64,000 bases of DNA. Origin: Cardiocondyla obscurior (Eukaryota; Arthropoda; Insecta; Hymenoptera; Formicidae). The notes under the pieces were generated by a model. That model worked only from the letters and a program-made list of their open reading frames with translations. It was not told the origin of the DNA and did not search any database. Shown here piece after piece: positions 37,874 through 51,262 of this stretch. The stretch lies in the NCBI RefSeq assembly GCF_019399895.1, contig NC_091873.1:5383501-5447500 (forward strand), read 5' to 3'. Both the position numbers and the translations under genes were made by a program. Each line of letters opens with the position of its first letter. Position 1 is the stretch's first letter.

Positions 37874-40800
37874 GTAAGATTTTCGCACCCGGCGGTAAGC
37901 TCGTTAGCGAGAGATTGCGATCAATGACCGAAGATGAACGCGTTCGCACGGCAGTGCGGGAAAGAGATGGCGATAGAGGATAGAAAACTGGAGCAAGAGA
38001 GGAAAGGAGAGAGAAAATGAGAGAACGGTAGGGAGGAAATGAGGAAGGTGGTTGCTTTGCAAGCGTTACCTGGCGGTATCCTGGCCTGCTCGTTAGTGCC
38101 GGCCTCTTGCATCGACCTCCTCCTCCTTCTTTTCCTCTCGCTCTCTCTTCCTCACTTCTTCCTTCTCCGCCGTCTCTCTTAATACATGTTATTCGATACC
38201 ACCGTAGGTGGTTACGGCGGTAATTGCGTTCACACTTAACCACCTCGTCGGCCGCGGGATAACGATTGGTCGGAAACCGCGTGCGTCGAATTTGTCGTCC
38301 TTTTTTATCTTTTTTTTTTTGCGATCTAGATATAATACGGGAGTAAATACACTTATAAGACTGTAAGAAAGAACTTTCTAATTTTGATACCGATTTATAA
38401 AAAACGCAATCGGTTCTGATGCAAGCTGAAACCTTTGAGAATTTATTTACGTATTCTTTTTTTTTCTTTTTCTTTTTTTTAATAATTTATATCAATATAT
38501 TACTACTTTAATTTCTATTTAATGCATAAATAAAATTATATAATAATTCGTTATATTTAATTAAAATATAGATATGTTTTTAAATAGAAGATCTGACTAA
38601 GGACATTACCCTCGAGCACAATTGCACTGTCACAGCAATCACGTTTATTGCCGTACTATCTTATTAACTGACAGGTACTGTAGTTGCGAAAGTTTTCAAG
38701 GTAGATGAAACTTGCAGTAGCTTAATACGATGTAGCAAACTTTTCCGCGTATGTACGACCGGTGTAATGGTAATTCCCCAGCAGAGGATCAATTTTACCA
38801 CATTCTTCATGACGCATTCTTCATGACGCATCAGAAATGCAATTTGCCCGAAGTTTTAACTGGAAAATTATAACTTTTCGCTGCTTTATTAGCTGCGCGT
38901 GCGTGCATCGTACGTCATGAATACCAAATGTAACGAGTATGAGTGCGTCAAAAATATCAAGGAAAATTCTAAAACATGCAGCGACCTTTCCATGCAAATT
39001 ACATTGCGCAAATGAAGATGAAATTAACAATTTAGCTCTCTCGATAACGAGAACTGTGTGTTTAATATTAATTAAAGATATTGGACGCGGGATATCGTAA
39101 ATCTCGAACGCACTTGCATCATAAACGTTGCGATCGAACGCTATAAAAGCGATATCGGAAATTTTTTTGCGAACGCGTTCTAAAATATAACGGTTTTTAC
39201 GTTAATTATGCTCAAACGGCCGGCATAGAAAAAAAAAAAAAAAAGGGAAATTATAAAGGGCATTCGGGCGTATCTCGCAGCCGCGCCGCGCCGCATCGCG
39301 CCGCATTAAAACGCGCGTGGAAGTAACGATATCGCCCGTGCTCGTGGCAAGCCGCAGAGAGTGGCGATAATCGTTCGGCAAGGTTTTTTCTTTTTCTTTT
39401 TTTTTTTTACCGGTTTTGTTCACGAGCGAGCGCTTCGAATGTGGAGCAGAGGCGCGCCCATCGCGCCGATGTATCTGCACGCAACGGAAACTTCGCCGGG
39501 GCCTCTCTTCCATTTTATCCGTCAGCGGGGCGGCTATTCCACGGGGCCGTCCCACCGTGTTCCCTTGGTTTTCATCGTCTGGTGTATCGCGAAGCCATAA
39601 ATAAAATATACGCGGACGTGTATATCCCGCCGCACGCTCGGGGGCAGAGTGGAAGGCGGTAAAGGTCGTTTTACCAAACGGCGTCGGGAGTTCACGGGAT
39701 ACGATGCGGGGTTCGAAGTGAAATAATATTGTAAATTCAATTCGGTCGCGCAGGACCCCCTCCGGCCCTCCCCTTCCCCCTAAAGATCCATGCAAATATA
39801 ACCGCGTGCGCCGACAAGGGAAAACAGGCAGGGAACGGCTTTGCGTTTCCGGAGCTGCTGCAGTTTAACGCAAATACTTTTTCAAAGTGCGCATAACTCG
39901 GGGACAGCCCCACTGGCGATCTTATCGCGCGTAAGCGAAACGGGGAAATAGAAATAGTTAACTTCCCGTCTGAGAGTTCGCGAGTGACCTCCGCGATTTC
40001 AACGCGAGCTCTAGTCTCGAGAGAGTTTCTTTAATTAGCGCGTTATTTCGAGCTTCGCCGTGAGAAACGCCGTTTGCGGCCGACATATTTTATCGATACG
40101 GTCCACGTGAAACGATCGATCGGTTCGCCGTGGAAGCTATAAAGGTAACCAGGCTCATCGCGAATCAATAAGATGGAGTATCCTCGTTCATTTTTGTCCA
40201 CGCATGAGCGAGCATTCGGCTTTATAGATTCTGACTTCATTCAAACTGCCCTGTTCTTTCGAATCCACTCTGTATACAGCTTATCCCGAGATACGAGTAC
40301 CCTTCACGACTCCAGAAGTATCTACATAATCCAATATATGCTGATGTCGAGCTGGCTGGGGGTCGAAGGTCCGTGCGCGCCGTTTGTTAGACCGCTCTTC
40401 GTCCTAACTCGCCCGAGCCCCTATTTTTATTATGCCTATGGGGAAATCTAGCCCCCACGATTTCGCCTACGTAGCAGACCATCTGGCAAGTGATGCCGGC
40501 TTCGCAGGTAATCCGGTAAACATCAGTGGTTGAGCTCCAATTAGCGACTGTTTGCCTTCGCCTCTCCTTTGTTCGTCGCGGACGTCTTTCTTCTCCTTTC
40601 TTTCTTTTTTTTTTTTTTCTTCCGCCTTCGCGTTTTCAATTAAAACTCACGAAGAATTGTTTGATCCCGGCGGCATGCAAGACCCGACCCGGTGATTGCT
40701 TTTGCCGGGATGCGAGCAATCGAGTCAGGTGGAAATGTAAATCTCGAGGAACAAAGATACGCCGGAGAAGTAGCGTACTTCTCTTAAGCCCGGTGAGAAG

Positions 40801-41598
40801 CGGGCGATTAAAAATATTTATCGTCGCGAATAATTTATCGGGACGAGCTCGAATCGCGGATGCATCGGGGTCAGTTAAAATTACAAAACGTAAACGGTCG
40901 GTACAACGCGAAGTATTAAAGGCACCGATGCAATTATTCGAAACTTCTGTTGCACTTTCTTCTTCTCCTTTCTTACGTTTAATTAAAACTCGCGAAGAAT
41001 CGTTTGCGCCGGTACAATGAATGTCTATCTTATGCGCTTTCATTCATCGCGAAATAGCAAGTCAGCAAATTTCAAAAGAAAGTTCTTCTCCGCTGATGAA
41101 AGCGCCGGCGAACTCGGGAAGGGCGAAGAAATATGTCTAATGGTCAAATAGCTTTCTTTTCTTTTTTTTTTTGTTTTTTTTTAAGGCTACCATTAGTTGG
41201 CTTTACGGAACCTCGTTATACTTTACGTCGTCGTAAGGTCGAGCCGCTCGTAAAAGCAGCGCGGCATATTAAAGATATGACACAATTATTTTCGAATTCT
41301 TCACGCGCACTTCCTACCTTCGTGTACCGCCGCCGCTCACTTTGTTTCCCTCTTTTTAAATGTTTTTACGTATTTCCTCAACGACGTACGAGGATCAATT
41401 GTTGGCTACGTTTGCATTCTGCCTTGCATGCGCCGCGAATTTCAGGCAAGAAAGAAATTTGAATGTAAATGCTTTGGTCGCCTTGGTTGCATGTTTTCCT
41501 AGAGTAAACTGATGGAACATGCAACGCCGAATGCAAATGACGTTGGCGGTCATTGCAGATTGCCACGGAAATATATACGGGCGATACAAAGTAAAAGT

Positions 41599-41629
<31 letters not shown>

Positions 41630-44600
41630 AGTAAGCCGGGAAAAAAGAAAAATAACGACCACGACGAGCATACGAACGTTGAAGCTCATGCACGATTATA
41701 ATAAATTGCTCCGATCGGCGCATGGATAAGAGCGAGGGGAACGATCGTCAGAATTGTAACCTTTAAGCTCGTCGAGCCTTCCAAGAAGCGTTTCGCCGTG
41801 ATGTAATACTCGGGCGCAAAATGGCAAACAAAAGGAGGTCGTCTTTTAAGAGCGTCAAGATACGCTTCGCTGTCTTACCGAAGTCCAATTTACCCTATCG
41901 CGATTACTGTCTTTGCACAGTTAAACGAGAGACAAAGATAAATGTGTGCCATCCTCCTATTTAATCGCATGTAAAAACAATGGTTGTAAAAGTAGAGAAT
42001 TTTTTTTTAAATATAATTATATGATTAGAATATCGCGTTTACACAGATATCTCGCGAGGCGAACGCTTGTCGCTCTCTGAATCTTTAATCATCCGGTAAT
42101 TATTTAATTCCACGCTCTATTTGCGACCGGTGTAAAAACAATATTTTTTTTACGCGCGCGTACGACGAGTACCGTCACTCGAACGAGATCGGGGCGCGTA
42201 GATCGGGTCGTTTGCGATCCGGGGTAATTCGAGGAACGAAACCTCGAAGCAATTCCGCGTCATCGGAAAGTCCGGTCGATGTTTTAGGGCAATTCCGTGG
42301 CTGGTAACGGCTTATCACCGGGTGGCACGGCAGCCAACAGCTCCCAACACGAGGGGCTCTTCCTATAGAAGCTTTCCAGGGAGGGTTCGCCCGCGTTCCT
42401 CTTTCCTCGCCATCGATCTCCTCGGCGCCCTCCCAATCTTCATCCCCACTCGGTCCCTTTTCTCTTCGATCTACCTCCGAGTCGAGTGCTTGAATTCCTC
42501 GTGCTACGGACGATCGATAATGGATCCGACCATAGCTTTCCAGTCCATTCTATACGCATCATTTGACACCCGGCAGACGTAAGAAAGGCGAGGAACCGCG
42601 GGCGGCTGCCGGCGGATCGAAGGTAATGCGAGAAAGCGAGAGGTGGGATTCAATAGATAGAAATCACTGCCATTGTCGAGACGGTATATGACACGACGAA
42701 ATCGTGGAAAATGAGACGACTCTAAGGGTGAGAAAGAAAAATTATATCGGGAGTCGAATCCCGTAAGATCCGGGTGCGCCCGGAGGGAGGAAATGCGAGC
42801 CGGCGCTACCCGCGGTTTCTCTTTCTTCCTCGCGCGCTTCTTTTCTGAAGGGTCAAGCTCATCCCTTTCGTTCCGGAACGGCGGCGATCATAATGCGCCC
42901 TGACAGCGCCAAATCCGCGCGAAAATACCTTCGTTCATACTCATTTCCTGTTTTCCGTTCGCTCCGCTCGTCGCCTCGCCACCACACCGTAATCCTATCC
43001 ATACAAGTCCAAGGCCGTTGATAGCCCCCGGTCGCGGCTTCTCCCGCGAAATGCTCTCAGCCTAGCATTGTCGATCGCTTCTGCAACTCCCCGTGGCCTT
43101 TCATCACTTTCCACGACCCTAAGATGCTCGATTTATAAGAGATCCTTTCCAAAGCGCGCGCGATTTTTCCAGCCGGCCGGGGATAAATTCCTTGATCTCG
43201 CGTTCTCGCTTTTCGGATGGGTCCACTTTCACGATCGCTCTTTGGTATTGTTCGCGCGTAAGCGACCGCGTCGTGATGCGTTTCAGAAAATGAAAAATGT
43301 GCGCTCTTACGTAGACTATTGAAAAGCGCAAGAAAAATAATCGTGATTTTATTGATTTAAATTTAAATCAAATTAAAATAGTTTTTAAAAAAATATAAAA
43401 ATAAAAGGGAGCTTTCGAGTATTTTTTTAAATAAATTTTAACCGTGTGTCACCAGGGCAGAATGCCATTCTCCGACTCGGTCCTGTCTCAATAAGAGGCC
43501 GTGTCCGCAGTTATGCTGGCGGAAGCAATTCCTTCCTTCTTCCTTTTTCGCTAACAAGCTCAGAAACGGATGTAGGCGGTGGAAGCACAGCGGTAGATGC
43601 CGGTCCGCGAAACGTGCAGCCCGAGTTTTCGAGACGGCCGAGGCGAGATTATAATTATGCAAATGCCTTGTTGCGGGGAAGAAGAGAGCAAGCAACAGAT
43701 GTCTGGAACGGCTCCTCCTGGAAAGAGCATCTCCAACACGGTACTATTCGTGCTGTTCCGACCGTCGGTGATAGAATATAAGGTGGGGTCTGAAATGAAG
43801 CATGGCTCAGGGACGTCTTGTATTTCCAGCCGTGGCTTTTACCGTCGTACCGCCGAAGAGGTTGCTGAATTCTTCCATTCTCTTGGCGCCGACAGGTGCC
43901 ACAGATTGCGCATCGCAACCGACCGCAGACGCACCTGTGTTTCTTTTTATGAAATCCGAGAGAAAATGCTAAGAATTGCTCCTCGTAAAGCTTCCTTTCC
44001 CGTCGCCGATGCCGCCAAATCGAAATCCCAATCGTTCAGAAACAATTGATATCGAGCAGTTTTCTTCAAGAGTTTTGATATGATTTATGAAAATCTATAT
44101 CGCTGTTATAAGAAAATTTTTACGAAGATCTTCGTTTATACTCAATCGATGCTTTTTATCTGCGAGCGATCTTTTAATTTACACGGTATCGTTGCTGTTT
44201 TAATCGTATTGATTTTTGGAAATTTTTATCTCGAGATTTATCACGTATATTCATGTGCATAAATACTTCTGGAAGAAACGTTTACATCGTGTCGTACTAC
44301 ATTTAATCTCCATTGTAAGCACGGAAGTTACTGGGTACACAAGCGCGGGACCTAATTGGAAGTTACGAGCATTGCCACGAGACTGCATGAAGCCATTCAT
44401 GGCATTTCTGGTCGTCTCGCTTATAAATCATTTCACCCCTCGTGATCCTACGTGCAATATAGAAGACAAGTCTCCCTCGATCGCGTGTATCTAGCATCCG
44501 CGTACCGCTTCTCCTTTCGTCGATTTTCCCTCCCTTGTTGCCGATCTTTCTCTTCGCCCCCGGTAGATTCGTGCGAACGAGTTCTTTCCTTGCACGGAAG

Positions 44601-46040
44601 CCAGGAGGAAGAGGCTCTTATTGTGCGCCATGGAGTTCGACGAAGAATTCTTATTACAGGGTGACTCTCTTCGCGCCGGAAGAAATCTCATTACCTCGTG
44701 CGAGGATAGAATTGCGTTGACGAAAAGTTCGAAAGGAGGTGTTAAGGCTCGCGCGCAAAGAGAAAATCGAACGAGACCATCCGAATGGACTACTCGTACA
44801 GGGAAAGAGACGAAAGAAAAAAAAAGGGGGGGGGGAAGGAAAACTCAATTTTCCATGGATAATAAAAAAAAAAAATAACGTTAGACGGGAGACAGAGAGT
44901 GGAGAAGAATCAAGTTTCGACTCGGCGAAGCAATTCGTCTTTCGCGACTCGTTTGCTTCAATTCAATCCGACTCTAAGTGGTGCCGTGTAGAAATATTTA
45001 TTACTAATTGCTGAGATTGATTCTTCGTGATAAATTGCGCTATAAATCTCCGTTAGCGATTGCGATTGATTTTATGTGACGTTAATCGCGATTGGGTGGT
45101 AGAGAAAAAAAAAAGAAGAAAAAAAAATAGAAACACACCGCAAACGAACTTTATCTCGGCGTTTTGCAATAATTTTCAACGATGCATCGCGAAATAGCAA
45201 TGACGATCATCACGTACAACCTGCGCGGAAAATTGATATCTTGTAAAATTAACGATGCTTCTTTTCAGTCATCTCGTGTAAAAGAGATACTGTTGCCGTC
45301 TTGATAGTCATTTATCACTATTCTCATGGCTCGCATCTCGCATCCTGTCGTGGCCTCGTTATTTATTACTCCGTATAAGAGGGGATCGCGAAAATATATA
45401 AAATCTCATTTTGTATAATTTTAGGATATCGAGACATCGAACAAGCAAATCGTTACGCATGACATTTTACACGTATTCTCGGGGATTAAAAAAAAAAGAA
45501 ACACGAATAATTAAGAGAAATTCCGATCTTAATAAATGCAATTAAAAGAAAAAAAAAAAAAATCTTTGAAATGAACAAGATTGTAAAGGAACCGGGTTAA
45601 ACAGATCTGGCATAATTAACGTGACGAAACACGTTCGGGTCTCACCTCGCGGAGCTGAAACGATCCATTAAGTGATCAACGAGGCATTGATTTACGTTTC
45701 CTGCTCGGGTTTCTGTACCTTCTTGATTATAACGGATAAAGAGCAAGCGTCGTAAATCAAGCTTAACTCGCGTAAAAATCTGACGAGACAACAAATTTAT
45801 ATCTATGTACGCGTTTTGTTAGCCGACGTCAACATTTGTAAAGGCATGAATTTATACGCGGACACGAGCTAAAGTAAAAAAAAATTTAGATGTAATAAAA
45901 AAAAAAAAAAAAGAAAATTAAGTTAAGCCGATTAAATATATAATAGTGAAATAAAATATTAAGGAAAACATTTTTCTACCGTCAATGTACATACGAATCT
46001 TTTAATGTTGAATTCAACGGTGATGCGAATTTCTCTTTAC
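37874..46040. other. Intronic DNA without supported plus-strand exons
   Basis: This holds a 14-bp perfect direct duplication (38801-38828), poly-T and poly-A runs, and a ~30-bp diverged direct repeat (around 40640-40668 and 40980-41008, core taattaaaactc). There is also an imperfect inverted pair near 41406-41430 and 41518-41542. An ATG at 44630 in a perfect start context (cgccATGG, MEFDEEFLLQ) meets only a poor donor (gtgact). I see no other gene. Confidence 0.45.
38801..38828. repeat. 14-bp perfect tandem duplication
   Basis: The unit cattcttcatgacg occurs twice head to tail (38801-38814 and 38815-38828). It is small and probably recent. Confidence 0.9.
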
Positions 46041-46221
46041 TCAGGCATTTACTTGAACCTTCGTCGCGTCGGCCGTGTGATAAGCGTGGATCAGGTCGCG
46101 GGCCGTCTTGGCGACGCAAATGTAGCACTTTTGACTGATTAATCTTCCGTACCCGGTACATGAAATGCACGTCTTCGGATAGATTTGTAGTTGTAGATAA
46201 TACGTTACGCGAGTATTATCT
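46041..46221 (-). CDS. Candidate terminal exon with CxxC...CxxC motif
   Basis: Read leftward, a pyrimidine-rich tract ending gtgcttcag gives an acceptor just right of 46221. One frame then runs 59 codons, entering with one base, to TGA at 46043-46041. The peptide contains two cysteine pairs (KTCISC and KCYIC, C-x2-C-x10-C-x2-C), the layout of a small zinc ribbon, and ends ATKVQVNA. An ATTAAA poly(A)-type signal on the minus strand lies at 46006-46001. The frame stays open further upstream, so the exon could start earlier (ORF to 46349). A donor-like caa|gtaaat near the end is an alternative. The motif faintly recalls the zinc ribbon of mitochondrial ribosomal protein L32, but I would not assign it. 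It may be a nested antisense gene or a relic. Confidence 0.3.
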
Positions 46222-46494
46222 CTGAAGCACGGAACGTAGGGATGCACTATTTGCGTCAGGCGGATTCCGAGGCGATGGAGGTAGAAGCGCGATGAGATAC
46301 GGAAACGTGGGTCCGATAGCGAAGGCCGCGAGTCAGGCGGGATAAGCAAGGAGAGAGAACTCGGGCCGAAACTTGGATGTAATTACTCCCGTCTACCGTG
46401 TAAACTCCCGTCTTGTCATAGCTATCTAGCCCGCTGGATTCAGCTGCGCTAACGGTCTCGAAATTACTCTTGCTTCCTTCTGCGAGCTAATCAG

Positions 46495-46514
46495 GCGCGA
46501 GTTTCCTTGATAAG
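46495..46514 (+). CDS. Candidate 20-nt microexon (weak)
   Basis: A branch-like gctaacg at 46448-46454 and a pyrimidine tract (ttactcttgcttccttctg) precede atcag at 46494. A strong donor (gataag|gtaaga, GT at 46515) follows 20 nt later. The frame ARVSLI enters in phase 0 and leaves in phase 2. This is exactly what is needed to connect the alternative exon at 37873 (leaves in phase 0) to the exon at 50729 (enters in phase 2). Such a short exon cannot be proved from sequence alone. Confidence 0.25.
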
Positions 46515-46993
46515 GTAAGAATTCCGTTAGCGGCAGGGCCGCGACGTTACCCTCGTTACGTCAGCGAGCGTTCCGACGAATGCACACGAGAAGTTATTCT
46601 TCGGTCTGTGGAAACGTACGTTCATTTAATTACCCGCATTAAACAGAATTTAAGTCGCTCGCGCGAAGAGAGATATGACATAGTGAAAGCACGAATTTTA
46701 ATTAATCAGTTTACCCGGCTTTTCCTTCATCGGTAGGATAAGCAGGATAATAAGCTTGTCGTTCACCAAGTTCTGCGGCCCACGCGCGCGCCTACAATTT
46801 TCTAAACAGCCCGTCGATATTTCCGCGTTAAAAGGAAGGCATACGTTTCGCCGTGCATGCAGATTGAATTGCACGGACGTACGGTTTCGGCCGATCGGCG
46901 CTTACAATGGTGATATCATCAATCAAATCGCCTAGGTAGCGCAGGTGTATAAACGCGTGGCATGGTTTCGGATTGATCGATGAGCCACTGCAC

Positions 46994-47065
<72 letters not shown>

Positions 47066-50000
47066 TCGTGTGCTCGAAGCAATCTCTATATTTTAACGGG
47101 CGTAACGATCGCAGCCTCGATGGTGCGTTAAAATGACCCGTCAACATGCCTCAGTAAGAGAGTATCAATTACGAAGAAATGGACACCAATCGCGTATAGT
47201 ACTAGAATCCGCAAATATCGTGGCACGATTGTCGTTTACAAAAAATACTATACCGAAAAAAAAATTAATTGATAACGATATCTTTTAATTGTCGATTAAT
47301 ATCCGACCAATATAACTTGATCGATTTGAATCATAAGTAGTATACACATAAATAAAAAAAATGTAAAGAAATTATAGATTGCATATATACAACTGTATAA
47401 TTTAGTATTTAAAAAAAAAAGTATAAATAATTGTTTTAATAATAATTCTAATTAATAACTGGTACGATATCGTTTGTAAAATAATCCGTTTCCGGAAAAT
47501 AATTACGATGAAAAACGATCTTTAAAACGGCAGAAAAATGGCCGGTTCGGGACAAAATTCCAAGTAAATCAAGGGATATTGGCCGATATTGAAAAATCGC
47601 CGAAAGCGGGAAAGTGGATAACATGAATAGGCATAGTAAACGAAGGAAAGGGCGTAGGTCGGTATAATAGCCCTTGAGTACCACGGGGCGGAACTAATGC
47701 CTTCCAGAACCGATAAACTCGAGTTACAACGTCTGGTTGACATTCCACGAGGAATTCGACTCTTTTTACCCGAATCACACTAAAGTACGTACTAATATCG
47801 ACGTTACGAAGCGCACGTTCCGTATATGCCAATTAATCCGTCAAAGCACGTATATCAAAATTTATAATTAATACGTCACAATTATTTTTGTTCCCACAAA
47901 TTTTTTTTTACAATCCGTCTGACCCATTAATTGATTTAAATTAATAATACAGTATGTAATTTGTGCCAATTCCCGGTTACGGTTATTACGCGTTTAAAAT
48001 CCGACTAATCAAACTAATCTGAGAATTATACAAATTCGTATTCCCCCAGCGCGCCCACCGAAATTCACATTGAGTGGAGGGACCGCCTCTCGTTCCTTGG
48101 TGACGAAAGTTTCGTCGGCTCGCGCGCTGATGTCATTTATTTCCCCGGAGAGTGCGTATTCCACTCTTAACGAGATTATTGTCACCGCGGCGCGAACGTG
48201 CCGAGCGATGCGTATCGATATACCCAATCACCGCGCCGAAGTACGAATGCGTGTACGCTCGGTTGTCTGATACTCCTTCCACGTATTTCGACAGGCCTAA
48301 CGAGACATTCTCGCGCCGTAGCCTGCGGTAATGATGCGCGGCAACGCACAATGACGACACACACTCCGGACAGTGTGGACTTGAAGTACCGTTAGCCCGG
48401 CTAGCATCGTTTCCTTATCGATATATCGAGATATCTTTGCGACAACACGAGGATACTTTACAGCTCGGATAATAAGCAGCTAAAAAGATTTATTAGATGT
48501 ACTCGGAAATACGTTATTGTCTCCTTATAGTGTTAAAAATACGAAACGATAATTTGAGATAAAAACTGGAGAACTACGTTATTAGCAACTTAAAAAAAAA
48601 TTAATGTATAAGTTTGCAAAAATTCGCTTTCAACGCAGCTGAATCGTGCTCACGCGGTAGCGTACGTGACGTCTGATTATATGAAATATGCCGAGGAGTG
48701 CGCGCGAATTATCGTCCCACCGGTCAACGATTCCGACTATCGGATTTCGCGATAGCGGGACGCGACGACGGCAGAAGGAAAGCGAAAGAGGAAAAGAACT
48801 GTCGCGATAACGAATAATCGGTCGCAGTTACACCAGGAAGACCGGCGCCTTGGTCTCGTGGTCGCAGTTCGCCGACGCGTAATATGAGCTCGAGATGACT
48901 GCGTCAAGCAGCCGCGACAATAAAGCCAATTGTGGCCCTAACGTGAGAAACCGGGACTGTGCGCTCGTATATGAGAGATTTCAATTACGGCTCGTTATGC
49001 CAGCAGATGGACGTAATGGTCCCTCTAGCGTTGCTGCCGACACTTTAGGCGTTCCGGAGAACGAGGCGCGACGCCTACGAGGAGCCTCCGGCTACGGTGC
49101 GTCGTCTTTAAGCGGACCGATTGGCGATGGACCGGTCGTTGCGCGATACCACGCGCAGTTAAGTCGCGCCGCAACGTCAATTATTACGTCCGCTCAATTT
49201 CGGGTGTGCATAATTGCATTGTTTAATCCTCGCTCTCGCTGTCGTTTCGCCGTCGGTCGCGCGCGCATTTCGGTGCCCGTGAGCAGGCGGATAGTTGGAC
49301 GTCGCTAACGAGCAAAGTAGTTACCGTAAATCTCGGTATCAGGCCTCTCGCTCTGACTTTTCTTCGAATCCAATTACACGGATCCCGTAGCCGTTCGTCC
49401 TCCAGGCGAAGTTAATGGGCAGGAGCGAGCGGGTATTGATAGTAGTTTATGATAATTGCCGGAGCGGTCGCGCACTAGTTACGTCTCGTTTCGCGTGAAC
49501 AGGCCGCTTTTTATTCACGGGCGGGGGAATTATTTCGCGCCGCGTCCCCGTCGCTGCCGGAGATGCGATCCACGACGACAGGCGTAATCGGCGCCGCTCG
49601 ATAGAAATTGATACGTTACCCGCAGCGGAGAGCGCGATAATACAATCGACTTATTATACTCGGTGCTGGCGAAACCGGGAAGGTGGAATTCGCCGTATCG
49701 AGATTTAACGAGAGACCGGCGGCTATCATACGCCGATCACGATAATTTACAGATGCGCGATTCGGCCGCCGAGAGGAAATAAATCGCCTCCTCGCGCGGA
49801 GGAAGCAGTTGCAAGAAAAAGTCGCCGGCCGCCTGCTGGAAATTTATTTCGATCCGACGATAAAGTGCGCGCGAAAGAATTGATATTTAGTACGGCTTCT
49901 AGCACAGTTTCGGGTACGTACTGTTCGACAAGATTAAGGGTGGCAACGCGACGGCCAGCTTCAACACGTTCGTCCGCTACCGTGCCGAGCGTTACAAATA

Positions 50001-50728
50001 TCGTGCCCACGTGCTTTTAGCAGCGGGAACCGGTACAATGCGTCACGATTTCGGCGACGGACGCGGATCATGCCTTGATCGTTATTAATGGCTGGCGTTA
50101 TTGTGTCCCGCGACCGTTGCCCTTTGTAGTCTCAGCTGCATACGCGTAATCGATTTCTCACCGAGGAGCCGTCCGAGATTCGGTTTCGGTCATCATATCT
50201 CATCTCGTTTATACGATTACTGTCACACCGCGAATACCCGCTGCATTCATGCAAACGAGTCGTTAACTCGCCTCAAGGGAAAAAGCATTCGGTCCTTTTC
50301 TTTGCTCGGAGATCACGAATAAAAAAGAAAAAAAAAAATTAATAAATGCTACATGTAACTGAATAAATGCAGCCAGCGGATATAAATAGGTTGAGTAAAA
50401 TTATTTCAATAGATGTTTTACTTGCGCGTTAAGAAAATAATTTTTTTTTTTTTAGATTCTGTAGAAAATAAAAATTATTTATAGTTAAAAGGGTGTATTT
50501 TGTAGGTATTTTATCTTATCTTTCAAATCTGTATAAAGAATAATAGAGAAAAGTTACCGAGAAGCGGAGATGTCGCGCGATAATTCAGGATATCGACAGA
50601 GCGTTTCTCGAGAGAATTCATAAAATAGCATGTTGCGACTCTGGCATTTTCATCGTCTAAACTCTAAATAATTTGACGCTCGAGCGCAAACAGTGAATAA
50701 AATTCTGTTTTCTTTTTTTTCTTTCCAG
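46515..50728. other. Intronic DNA without supported exons
   Basis: It contains a long (GA)n microsatellite (47009-47062) and A/T-rich DNA at 47210-47470. An unsupported plus-strand ORF of 137 codons lies at 48895-49308. It ends in the strong pyrimidine tract of the 50728 acceptor. Confidence 0.5.
47009..47062. repeat. (GA)n microsatellite, about 27 units
   Basis: This is an uninterrupted GA dinucleotide run of about 54 bp, seen directly. It makes long Ser-Leu frames on the minus strand that are not genes. Confidence 0.97.
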
Positions 50729-50855
50729 CGTGAGAAAGGAGCGACTTCGCAGATTCGCCGGGAGACGGAAGCATTTGTTATCGGAGTGTAGCACGAAATA
50801 TAAATCGCAAACAGAACCGGAGGATCTACAGGTTGAAGCACCGAGAGAAACTCAG
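50729..50855 (+). CDS. Internal coding exon (phase 2 in, phase 0 out), unidentified protein
   Basis: The acceptor is excellent (ttctttttttt then ctttccag ending at 50728) and the donor is good (ctcag|gtacga, GT at 50856). The 127-nt exon takes one base from a split codon and then 42 codons with no stop; the other two frames are closed or broken. The peptide starts VRKERLRRFAGRRKHLLSEC, so it is strongly basic, then turns acidic (TEPEDLQVEAPRETQ). There is no membrane segment, signal or domain that I recognise; it looks disordered. Upstream exons ending with two spare bases fit it (11788; also weak candidates 13511, 29101, 46514). It joins in phase to 55490. The ~4.6-kb downstream intron carries two palindromic structures. 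Confidence 0.72.
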
Positions 50856-51222
50856 GTACGAAAATAAACTCGACTTTTTCCTGATGCGTTATCGCTATAA
50901 CTCCGACTGGCAAAGACGCGACCCGCTCACTACCCCGTCGTCTATCTTCCTATCCATTTTTCCGTCCTTTTTACTCATCGAGATACCTGGTTTATTGTGC
51001 CCCCAGTAGTCTAGCGAAGCGCGCGCGTAAAAATGTGCGCTGTCGTAGAACTCATTTTTCGCTTATCGTCATAGACGCTCTCGCGCTAGTGTCACCAGTT
51101 TTTATGTAGAAAGTAGAAATTTATATGTATATTACATGTAAAGCAATTTTGTCGTGTAAAAAAAAGGGAAACCTCTCGTTGTCAGCGGTGCACCGAAATA
51201 AGAAGTCCAAAAAAAAAAAGTC

Positions 51223-51262
51223 TGTGATATATTCCCGATTATATAATCGGGAATATATCACA
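51223..51262. repeat. 40-bp perfect palindrome
   Basis: The sequence tgtgatatattcccgatta, then ta, then its exact reverse complement, forms a perfect palindrome with essentially no loop. Shorter outer arms (aagtcca at about 51203-51209 and tggactt at 51265-51271) extend it, with an A run on the left. It could be the remnant of a tiny fold-back element. The sequence is seen directly; origin is inference. Confidence 0.9.

Noticed and set aside
37557..38243. Longest ORF in the window (minus strand, 228 codons)
   Set aside because: Low-complexity Ser/Pro/Arg-rich reading of purine-rich plus-strand DNA, with no domain; it overlaps a better-supported plus-strand exon.
39202..39795. Minus-strand ORF of 197 codons
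   Set aside because: Contains Lys and Phe runs from homopolymer tracts and no recognisable domain or start context.
42745..42790. tRNA-like T-arm (gggagtcgaatccc)
   Set aside because: Lacks the GGTTC box B consensus and no cloverleaf could be formed around it.
43352..43371. 20-bp palindrome ttgatttaaatttaaatcaa
   Set aside because: Short and A/T-only apart from its ends; expected by chance in such composition.
46828..47147. Ser-Leu-rich minus-strand ORFs
   Set aside because: They are translations of the (GA)n microsatellite.
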